64,000 nucleotides of DNA from positions 1-64,000 of the forward strand of contig CAZZFF010000014.1 of assembly GCA_964653485.1 (NCBI GenBank), written 5' to 3'. This document shows positions 1 through 6,679 of this stretch, one piece after another. The first letter of the stretch is position 1, and each line of letters starts with the position of its first letter. Below the pieces are notes generated by a model that ran no database searches, was not told where the DNA came from, and saw nothing but the letters and a program-made list of their open reading frames with translations. The DNA is from CAVQND01 sp964653485 (GTDB lineage Bacteria; Verrucomicrobiota; Verrucomicrobiia; Limisphaerales; UBA8199). The position numbers and the translations under genes are program-made.

Positions 1-1
1 C

Positions 2-1456
2 CCGGTCGCGACGGCGCTGGTGCTCGCCCTGCTGGCGAGCGGTTGGATTTACCCCGGAGCGCCGCGCCTGCTGTGGGCCATTTCCGGCGCCGTGGCGATG
101 ATCCCGACCATCCTGGTGGTCCGCAAGCTCATTGACCGGCGCCTGTTTCCGGTCCTCAACGCCTTGGCAATGTTCTACTTTGTAGATCAATTGCGGACGG
201 TCGCCGCGTCGCAAGCGGTCTTGTCCCGGCTCATGCTCTTGGCGGAAATGCTCGGCGGCGCCTTGTTCGCGGGATGGCTGCTGCTGCCGGGGCGGCTCGA
301 GACCGCGCCCGAAGCCAACAACCGCCTCTGGAGGCAGATTGGCAAAGCCTGCGGGGTGGCGCTCGGCTGGTTTGCGGCCGCCTTGATCGCCGACGCGCTC
401 GGCTACGTGAGCCTGAGCAAGCTCCTCGGCCACGCGCTGCTGCAAAGCGCCTACATGTCCCTGGTCTTATACGCCGTGGTGCAAATTATCAATGGACTCT
501 TCTTGAGCGCGCTGAGCGTTCCCCCCCTGGCGCGGTTGGGCGTGGTGCGGCGGCATCGGGAGTTGCTGCTCAGCCGGACGCGGGCCGTGCTGGAATGGAC
601 GGCCATGCTGCTTTGGGCGGCTTATCTGCTGGAGGCGCTCTCGTTGCGCGCGCCTGTGTTCCAGGACCTCCGGAAGGTCCTGACGGCCTCCTGGGCGGTG
701 GGCTCGTTCAAATTATCGCCCGGCGACGTGGTGTTGTTCGGGGTCACGGTCTGGGCGTCATTTCTCGTCTCGCGACTCTTGCGGTTTGTCCTCGAGGAAG
801 AGGTGTATTCCCGGGTGAAACTGGCTCCCGGTCTTTACTATTCCATCTCCAAGATTGTCAATTATCTGATCCTGCTCATCGGCTTCACTATTGCCATCGC
901 CATGCTGGGGTTCGACTTGACGCGCCTGACGATCCTCGTGGGCGCCTTCGGCGTGGGCCTGGGCTTCGGGCTGCAGAACATCATCAACAACTTTGTCTCC
1001 GGCCTGATCTTGCTCTTCGAGCGGCCGGTCAAAGTCGGCGATGTCATCCAATTGGCCGGCAATGAAGGCGTGGTCAAACACATCGGGATTCGCGCCAGCA
1101 TTGTGGAGGCTTCCAACGGCTCGGAGTTCATCGTGCCAAACGCGAGCTTGATTTCCGAGACTGTGACAAACTGGACCTTTTCGGACCGGTTGCGCCGGAT
1201 TGATCTGCCCGTCGTCGTAGCCGGCCCGGTGGATGCCCGCAAACTGATGGAGTGGCTCAATCGCGTGGCCGCCGAGCAACCGCAGGTTCTCAAGGACCCG
1301 CCGCCCCAGGTATTGCTCGGCGCTTTCACCGGCGACTCTATGAGTTTCGAGCTGCGGGTCTGGACCAACCAATCCGAGGATTGGTCCCATATCCGCAGCG
1401 AGCTGGGGCTGGCCGTTCGCGCCACGTTGGCCGAGCACAATATTGCCTTGAAATAG
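2..1456 (+). CDS. MscS-family mechanosensitive channel, 5'-truncated by window edge
   Basis: This is a small-conductance mechanosensitive channel homologue of the inner membrane, expected to release solutes on hypo-osmotic shock. The reading frame is open to the first base, so the true start lies upstream; 484 residues are visible. The N-terminal two thirds form many hydrophobic segments, more than the three of E. coli MscS, so it is one of the longer multi-TM members. The diagnostic core lies near residues 310-370: a glycine/alanine-rich pore helix (GVGLGFGLQNIINNF) followed by the beta domain (FERPVKVGDVIQL, then VPNASLISETVTNW). The C-terminal alpha/beta domain is complete and ends at a TAG. 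Family assignment is firm; the physiological role is inferred. Confidence 0.88.
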   Translation, partial: PVATALVLALLASGWIYPGAPRLLWAISGAVAMIPTILVVRKLIDRRLFPVLNALAMFYFVDQLRTVAASQAVLSRLMLLAEMLGGALFAGWLLLPGRLETAPEANNRLWRQIGKACGVALGWFAAALIADALGYVSLSKLLGHALLQSAYMSLVLYAVVQIINGLFLSALSVPPLARLGVVRRHRELLLSRTRAVLEWTAMLLWAAYLLEALSLRAPVFQDLRKVLTASWAVGSFKLSPGDVVLFGVTVWASFLVSRLLRFVLEEEVYSRVKLAPGLYYSISKIVNYLILLIGFTIAIAMLGFDLTRLTILVGAFGVGLGFGLQNIINNFVSGLILLFERPVKVGDVIQLAGNEGVVKHIGIRASIVEASNGSEFIVPNASLISETVTNWTFSDRLRRIDLPVVVAGPVDARKLMEWLNRVAAEQPQVLKDPPPQVLLGAFTGDSMSFELRVWTNQSEDWSHIRSELGLAVRATLAEHNIALK

Positions 1457-1671
1457 GTCAAGCAGGAAGGATGGAAGCCGGTTGAAGCCAGACAAACGGG
1501 CGTCCGCCGTCTGGACCGCAGCGGGTTTCAGAGGCATAGGTCCGGTTCCAGCTCAGGGAACTGACCGCCGAGGTTGGCAACTACGCGCCCGCGGTATGGG
1601 CAGCGTCGGCCTGGCGGTTCAGTGGCGCGAACTCGTCGGCAGCGGCGCGGCGGTTTACAAAACCAATCGAA

Positions 1672-2010
1672 TTGGATTACATTGTGTCTGTGAAAACCGT
1701 CAGTCAGGAATTGCTTCATGAGGTGACCCGCCGCCTGGCCGTGGAGTTCAAGCCGGAGCAGGTGTGGCTGTTTGGCTCGTACGCATGGGGCCAGCCAGAT
1801 GAAAGCAGCGACCTCGACCTGCTGGTGGTTGTCCCCCAAAGCGATGAATCCCCGGTCCGCCGGGCGCAACGAGCGCATCGGTGTCTGCGTGGGCTGAGCA
1901 TCGCCAAGGACATTCTCGTGAAGACGCGCGCGGAGCTGGACCGCTTTCGGCATGTCCGTTCTTCCCTCGAAGCCGAGATTCTTGAGCGCGGTCGACTGAT
2001 TTATGGATGA
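1672..2010 (+). CDS. Minimal nucleotidyltransferase (MNT) of a HEPN-MNT module
   Basis: This 112-aa protein has the nucleotidyltransferase signature GSYAWG followed by SSDLDLLVVV, the glycine loop and the metal-binding Asp pair of the MNT fold. In known HEPN-MNT pairs the MNT enzyme is the antitoxin, which adds AMP to a HEPN ribonuclease and silences it. Length is normal for the family, so the gene looks intact. The next frame starts inside its last codons (ATG at 2003) and encodes only the C-terminal end of a HEPN protein, so the partner toxin is broken. The 215 bp upstream hold no recognisable gene. The call is secure; whether it still has a target is unclear. Confidence 0.82.
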   Translation: MDYIVSVKTVSQELLHEVTRRLAVEFKPEQVWLFGSYAWGQPDESSDLDLLVVVPQSDESPVRRAQRAHRCLRGLSIAKDILVKTRAELDRFRHVRSSLEAEILERGRLIYG

Positions 2011-2176
2011 CGCCGCAATCACCCTGACGCCGTACGCCACGGCCTATCGCTATCCCGGCGAATCGACCACTCTGGAGCCGAGCCGTGTGGAATTCGCCGA
2101 GGCTTTGAAGTTGGCATCGGACCTCGTGAATTTCGTCTTGTCGCTTCTACCGAATGAGGTTCAGCCCAACGGGTAA
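2003..2176 (+). pseudogene. HEPN toxin remnant (C-terminal part only)
   Basis: This 57-aa frame overlaps the MNT gene by 8 bp. It contains the typical HEPN C-terminal end: an ITLTPYATAYRYPGE stretch, then a helix rich in Glu/Ala/Leu ending FVLSLLPNE. A complete HEPN domain has about 120-140 residues, and the catalytic RxxxxH motif usually sits in this later region. No R-x4-6-H motif is present here and the whole N-terminal helical half is missing. I read this as a deletion that joined the MNT 3' end to the middle of the HEPN gene, leaving a chance in-frame ATG. It is too short for most gene callers. Confidence 0.7.
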
Positions 2177-2335
2177 CCAGCGCCGCAGACACCACCCATA
2201 GCCTGCGACGATAGTTGATGCCAGAGGGACAAGCCCTTCCGGCCCATGCGGGCAATCCGGGGACTGGGCGCCGCGCGGGCGCCCGTCCGCCCGTTCCCGG
2301 AGCAGATCGCTCAGAAAGGTAGTATCGCAGATCAT
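2147..2335 (-). pseudogene. VapC-type PIN toxin remnant (N-terminal part only)
   Basis: The ATG overlaps the stop of the upstream VapB-like antitoxin by 4 bp, the usual VapBC arrangement. The first ~20 residues (MICDTTFLSDLLRERADG) match the start of a PIN domain, including the first catalytic Asp. The remaining ~40 residues look unrelated and the frame stops at 62 aa, against about 130 for an intact VapC. The other conserved acidic residues are absent, so the protein cannot be an active RNase. The break lies close to the end of the convergent HEPN remnant, so one deletion may have removed both toxin bodies. Confidence 0.65.
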
Positions 2336-2559
2336 GTTCTGCGCGAGCGCCGCCCGCGCCCTTTCAGTACCGCCGCCATCAACTTGGCATCGGGCATTGG
2401 CGCCTGTATGTTCCTCAGTCCCTGGAGCACATCACCGCACGTCTGCCAGGGTTCCTGCAGCTCGCGCAAAATGACGTCCGAGAAGCTCTCCCCAGGCGCC
2501 TTGAGTTTTTTCAGCCGGGCGTACGCTTCGGTCCTAACGGTGAGGGTTTTGTACGACAT
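2332..2559 (-). CDS. VapB-like antitoxin
   Basis: This 75-aa protein begins MSYKTLTVRTEAYARLKKLK and continues GESFSDVILREL, the pattern of the short VapB antitoxins (DUF217/UPF0330 type) that bind DNA and mask a PIN toxin. The longer open frame runs upstream to 2667, but the first 36 residues have no family resemblance, so I chose the Met at 2559. A possible promoter on the minus strand has TTGCCG at 2593-2598 and TATTTT at 2570-2575 with a 17-bp spacer, which would give a very short leader. The toxin gene behind it is truncated, leaving this antitoxin alone. Confidence 0.7.
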   Translation of the reverse strand: MSYKTLTVRTEAYARLKKLKAPGESFSDVILRELQEPWQTCGDVLQGLRNIQAPMPDAKLMAAVLKGRGRRSRRT

Positions 2560-2651
2560 AACCACACGGAAAATACACGAAGGCTCCTGGCTCGGCAAGA
2601 CACCGCGAATGAGCTTGCCTTGGAGGCCGCAGTTGCCGACGATGCGTCTCC

Positions 2652-3632
2652 ATGAATTCGCTATCACGCAGGACCTTCATTGGAACCACCGCCGGGGCTA
2701 TGAGCGCCGCTTCCCTCGCCTCGCTCGGTGTGGCTACACTCTCCTCCACCGCCGCCGCGGCCGAAAGCTCCGCGGAGGTGAAGAAACCGAAAGACATCCG
2801 CACAGGTATGTTGACGGCGCCGCTGCACGACCTGCCGTTTGAGGAAGTCCTGAATATGGCCAAGCGGTGCCACATCGCGGCACTGGAAGTCGTTGCCGAG
2901 CCCGGGCACCCGCACATCGACCCCACGACCCTGGAACAGGGCCAAGCGGAAGCCATCAAACAGAAGCTGGCCGAGCGCGGCCTCGAGATTAGCGCCCTGT
3001 CCAACTACATGAATACCACCGCCCCCGGAAAGGCCGCCGAGGTCCAGGAGACCCTGAAGAAGACGATTGACGCCGCCGCCCTGCTCGGTGTGCCTACCAT
3101 CTGCGTCGGCCTCGGCATGCCCGTTCCCGGCAAGAGCAAAATCCAGGTGATCAAAGAGGTGATTCCCGGACTCTTTCGCCCCATCATCGACCACGCCAAG
3201 GAGAAGGGAATCCACGTGGCGGTGGAAAACTGGTTCGAGACCAATCTCCAGGGTCTGGACACCCTTGAGTGCCTTATGCAGACGGTGCCCGACGAACACT
3301 TCGGCTTCAACTACGACCCCTCGCACCTCGTCCACCAGCAATGCGATTACATGGCGCCCGTCACCATGTTCAGCAAGCGGATTTTCCATACCCACGCCAA
3401 AGACACCCTGGTGAACGAGCGCCGGCGCGCCTACGTGGGCGTGCTGGGGCACGGCTGGTGGCGCTATGTCATCCCCGGCTTTGGTAACATCAACTGGGGC
3501 CAATACATCGGCAACCTGCGTGACGTCGGCTACAAAGGAGTGCTCAGCATCGAGCACGAGGACGACACCTTCGGCCCGGAAGACGGCTTCCGGCACGGAG
3601 CAAACCACCTGAACCAGTTTTGCAACGTGTAA
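2652..3632 (+). CDS. Tat-exported sugar phosphate isomerase/epimerase-like TIM-barrel protein
   Basis: The 326-aa product starts with a twin-arginine signal (SRRTFIG, then an alanine-rich hydrophobic stretch to about residue 38), so it is probably exported folded. The rest is an AP-endonuclease-2/xylose-isomerase-like TIM barrel. Candidate metal ligands fall at the usual strand ends: Glu in VAVENW, Asp/His in YDPSHLVHQ, His in FHTHAKD, and Glu in LSIEHEDD. Such periplasmic isomerase-like proteins are abundant in Verrucomicrobiota and Planctomycetota, mostly with unknown substrates. It stands alone: the upstream gene is divergent and the downstream pair convergent. The fold is well supported; the reaction is not. 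Confidence 0.85.
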   Translation: MNSLSRRTFIGTTAGAMSAASLASLGVATLSSTAAAAESSAEVKKPKDIRTGMLTAPLHDLPFEEVLNMAKRCHIAALEVVAEPGHPHIDPTTLEQGQAEAIKQKLAERGLEISALSNYMNTTAPGKAAEVQETLKKTIDAAALLGVPTICVGLGMPVPGKSKIQVIKEVIPGLFRPIIDHAKEKGIHVAVENWFETNLQGLDTLECLMQTVPDEHFGFNYDPSHLVHQQCDYMAPVTMFSKRIFHTHAKDTLVNERRRAYVGVLGHGWWRYVIPGFGNINWGQYIGNLRDVGYKGVLSIEHEDDTFGPEDGFRHGANHLNQFCNV

Positions 3633-3639
3633 AGCCGCG

Positions 3640-4086
3640 CTATCGGGCGCCAGGTGAAGAAACAGACGTGCCGGCGGCGGGGGGCAGCCATGACACCTTG
3701 ACCTCGCGCTCCACGGCCTTGAACTCCGGATCGCCGGTGATGAGTTCGGCGTTCTCTTGCTTGGCCAGCGCGGCGGCAAAGCAATCGGCGTAGGACATCC
3801 GGTGGGCCGCTTTGAACACGGCGGCCTGCCTCACGAGGAGCCTGTCCTCGCTCACGCCGACGACCTTTATGGGGAGCGCGGCGATTTCCTGGGCCTTCTG
3901 CTCGGCGGCCTCCCGGCCAACCGCGCGCATCATCGTGTAGTACACCTCGCCCCAGCTCACGACGCTCATCAGCAGCTTGTGCTTCTCGTCCGCGGCCTGC
4001 TGGAGCAATTTCTCCACGGCCTCCGCCGCGGGCTCGTCTTCAAAAAACGCAATGAGCGCCCAACTGTCCAGGACTTTTGAGGCCAT
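3640..4086 (-). CDS. VapC-family PIN-domain toxin
   Basis: This is a 148-aa PIN ribonuclease, the toxin of a type II module. The acidic residues are all visible: Asp in VLDSWALIAFFED near the N terminus, Glu in SVVSWGEVYY, Asp in MSYADCFAAA, and Asp in LITGDPEF near the C terminus. I chose the ATG at 4086 because the longer frame adds only unrelated residues and because this ATG lies one base after the antitoxin stop (TGA-T-ATG), suggesting coupled translation. Unlike the VapC stub near 2.2 kb, this copy looks complete. Confidence 0.87.
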   Translation of the reverse strand: MASKVLDSWALIAFFEDEPAAEAVEKLLQQAADEKHKLLMSVVSWGEVYYTMMRAVGREAAEQKAQEIAALPIKVVGVSEDRLLVRQAAVFKAAHRMSYADCFAAALAKQENAELITGDPEFKAVEREVKVSWLPPAAGTSVSSPGAR

Positions 4087-4087
4087 A

Positions 4088-4315
4088 TCAAAGCTCCTGC
4101 TCGCGTTTGCGGTCCACCATGAGCGCATTCAAGAAGCCGCTGCCCTTGAGAGAGCCTCGCAGGCTCTTGATATAGGCGCGAGTCACGGGCTTGATGAGAA
4201 TGCCCTGCGGCGTGGAGAGCACGCAAGCGCGGGTGCCTTTCTCGATTTCGAACTTCTTGCGCAGCCAGCGCGGGATGACAATCTGGCCCTTCACCGAAAA
4301 GTAAACCGTATCCAC
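4088..4315 (-). CDS. AbrB/SpoVT-fold antitoxin
   Basis: This 75-aa antitoxin carries the swapped-hairpin AbrB signature VKGQIVIPRWLRKKFEIEKG and is coupled to the PIN toxin downstream. The open frame can start at a GTG at 4333, but a better start is the GTG at 4315. It is preceded by AGGAA (4321-4325) at 5 bp, and the strong promoter just upstream would begin transcription near 4330, making the first GTG untranslatable. Such antitoxins normally repress their own promoter; the N-terminal domain binds DNA and the C-terminal tail (residues ~50-75) would wrap the toxin. Confidence 0.82.
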   Translation of the reverse strand: MDTVYFSVKGQIVIPRWLRKKFEIEKGTRACVLSTPQGILIKPVTRAYIKSLRGSLKGSGFLNALMVDRKREQEL

Positions 4316-4336
4316 GTTTGTTCCTGTCTTCACGAG

Positions 4337-4367
4337 ATTATACTACTGATGAATAATTGTAAGTCAA
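4337..4367 (-). promoter_or_regulatory. Promoter of the AbrB/PIN toxin-antitoxin operon
   Basis: Read on the minus strand, TTGACT (4362-4367) precedes a perfect TATAAT (4337-4342) with a slightly long 19-bp spacer. The predicted transcript starts near 4330, 15 bp before the preferred GTG start at 4315. The AT-rich stretch stands out in GC-rich surroundings. Confidence 0.5.
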
Positions 4368-4434
4368 TCACGGATATGTAGGAATAGACCGTTTTCATTT
4401 CAAAATCCGCCCGGAGCCGGTTACAGTTCCCAGG

Positions 4435-6630
4435 ATGGAACCGCCGGGCGCAGACCTCTTGCCACTGCTGAAGCAATACTTCGGCTTCACCTCATTTCGT
4501 CCGTTGCAGGAGCGGATCATCCGCGACGCTCTGGCGGGCAAGGACGTCTTTGCGTTGCTGCCGACCGGGGGTGGCAAGTCGCTGTGCTTCCAGTTGCCCG
4601 CGATGGCCAACAACGGTTTGACCGTGGTGGTGTCACCGCTGATCGCGCTGATGAAGGACCAGGTGGACGGCTTGCACGCGGGGGGCGTGCCGGCCACTTT
4701 CCTGAATTCCTCGCTGCGGGCCGGCGAGTCCCGGGAGCGGCTGCGGGGGTTGCACGCCGGGCAGTATCGGCTGCTCTATGTCGCTCCGGAGCGGCTCATG
4801 CTCTCGGGGTTCCTGTCGGACTTGCAGCGGTGGAAGGTGGGGCTGGTGGCGATTGACGAGGCGCATTGCATCAGCGAGTGGGGGCATGACTTTCGGCCGG
4901 AATACCGTCAACTGGCGGGCTTGCGTCCGCTGTTGCCGGGGGTGCCGATGATGGCGCTGACGGCCACGGCCACCGGGCGGGTGCGCCAGGACATCATCAC
5001 GCTGCTGAAGTTGCGGGAGCCCGCTTGCTATGTGGCCAGTTTCAACCGGCCCAACCTCACCTACCGCGTCTTTGCCAAGAACAGGCCCTACGACCAAGTG
5101 CTCGCCTTCGTGCGGGCGCGGCCCAACGAGAGTGGGATTGTCTATTGCCAGGCGCGCAAGACGGCCGAGAGCGTCGCGGAGCGGCTCAGCGAGGACGGCA
5201 TCAAGGCCAAGCCCTACCATGCGGGCTTGACGCCGGCCGAGCGCACCGAGCACCAGGAACTGTTCCTTCGCGACGAGGCGCGGGTCATTTGCGCCACGAT
5301 TGCCTTCGGCATGGGCATCAACAAACCCAACGTCCGCTTCGTTCTCCATTACGACCTGCCCAAGAACATCGAAGGCTACTACCAGGAAACCGGACGCGCC
5401 GGACGGGACGGACTGCCCGGCGAATGCGTGTTGCTGTTCAGCCCGGGCGACGTGGTGAAGCAAATGGGGTTCATCGACGAAAAACCCGACCCCAAGGAAC
5501 AGCAAATCTCCCGCCTCCAATTGCAGCAGATGGTGCATTATGCCGAGTGTTCGGGTTGCCGCCGAGGCGAACTGCTCTCTTACTTCGGCGAGACCTTCGA
5601 GGAGGACAATTGCGGCGGATGCGACAATTGCCTGGTGCCGCGCCAAACATTCGACGGCACCATCGCGGCTCAGAAACTCCTGTCCTGCGTCTATCGCGTC
5701 CGCCAGAAGACCCGGTTCGGCGTCGGCCTCCATCACATCGTCGAGGTCCTGACCGGGGCTGACACCGAGAAGGTCCGGCGCTGGGGCCACGACCGGCTCT
5801 CCACCTATGGCATCGGGACCGAACACAGCCGCTCGGAGTGGGGGGCGATTGGGCGGGAACTCATCCGGCTGGGCTACTTGGCCCAGACGACGGAGAAGTT
5901 CAGTGTGATCGACCTCACCGCGGAGGGATTGGCCGCGCTCAAGCAGCGCCGGCGCGTCACGTTGACCAAGCCGGTAAGCGCGCCGGCCGAAAAGGCGCGA
6001 GCGACGGGCGACATCGCGTGCGACGAGACCCTGTTCGAGCGCCTGCGCCAGATACGAAAAAGCCTGGCGGACGAGCGCGGCGTCCCGTCATACATTGTCT
6101 TCTCCGATGTTTCCCTGCGGCAGATGGCGCGCGACTATCCGGCCAACGAGCGCGAGTTCGCGCGCATCAGCGGGGTGGGAGAGAAGAAGCTCCAGGAATT
6201 CGGCGCCCTCTTCCTTGCGGAGATTGCCGCGCACCTTCAAAGCCATCCGCGCCAGATGTTCGCGGAAGACTCCTTCGCCGCACCCGCGCCGTCTCCCACC
6301 CGGGCACGGCTGGCCGGCACCGTCCGCGAAACGCTCCGCCTGTTCCGGGCGGGTCAATCAGTCGAGCAAGTCGCCCACCAGCGGCTCCTGACGCCCGGCA
6401 CCGTGTGGGGCCACCTGGCGGAAGCCGCCGAGGCCGGCGAACGGCTCGATCTCAACCCATTCTTCACGGTCGAAGAAAAGCGCGAAGTCGCGGCCGCCTT
6501 CAATAAGCTCGGTCTGGCCAGCCTCTCGGACGTCTTCGAGTCTCTGGGCGGCCGTTACGATTACCACCGCCTCCGCCTCGCCCGCGCGGCAATCAAGGCC
6601 AGGCAGGGCGGGGCAGGGGGGGCGACGTGA
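4435..6630 (+). CDS. recQ: ATP-dependent DNA helicase RecQ
   Basis: The 731-aa protein is a full RecQ 3'-5' helicase for recombination and fork repair. Superfamily-2 motifs run in order: Walker A LPTGGGKSLCFQLP (~residues 41-54), DEAH box in AIDEAHCISEWGHDFRPEY (~140), motif III LTATAT, and motif VI QETGRAGRDG. A zinc subdomain follows with the cysteine pattern of CSGCRRGELL and CGGCDNC, then the winged-helix RQC region. An HRDC domain lies near residues 525-595 (LRQIRKSLADERGVP). The last ~120 residues add a helix-turn-helix tail as in long RecQ forms. The gene is monocistronic. Confidence 0.96.
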   Translation: MEPPGADLLPLLKQYFGFTSFRPLQERIIRDALAGKDVFALLPTGGGKSLCFQLPAMANNGLTVVVSPLIALMKDQVDGLHAGGVPATFLNSSLRAGESRERLRGLHAGQYRLLYVAPERLMLSGFLSDLQRWKVGLVAIDEAHCISEWGHDFRPEYRQLAGLRPLLPGVPMMALTATATGRVRQDIITLLKLREPACYVASFNRPNLTYRVFAKNRPYDQVLAFVRARPNESGIVYCQARKTAESVAERLSEDGIKAKPYHAGLTPAERTEHQELFLRDEARVICATIAFGMGINKPNVRFVLHYDLPKNIEGYYQETGRAGRDGLPGECVLLFSPGDVVKQMGFIDEKPDPKEQQISRLQLQQMVHYAECSGCRRGELLSYFGETFEEDNCGGCDNCLVPRQTFDGTIAAQKLLSCVYRVRQKTRFGVGLHHIVEVLTGADTEKVRRWGHDRLSTYGIGTEHSRSEWGAIGRELIRLGYLAQTTEKFSVIDLTAEGLAALKQRRRVTLTKPVSAPAEKARATGDIACDETLFERLRQIRKSLADERGVPSYIVFSDVSLRQMARDYPANEREFARISGVGEKKLQEFGALFLAEIAAHLQSHPRQMFAEDSFAAPAPSPTRARLAGTVRETLRLFRAGQSVEQVAHQRLLTPGTVWGHLAEAAEAGERLDLNPFFTVEEKREVAAAFNKLGLASLSDVFESLGGRYDYHRLRLARAAIKARQGGAGGAT

Positions 6631-6679
6631 GGCCGCGCTGTGCCTGAAAGAGGATCAGCGCGATGAGGCCGGTCCAAGT

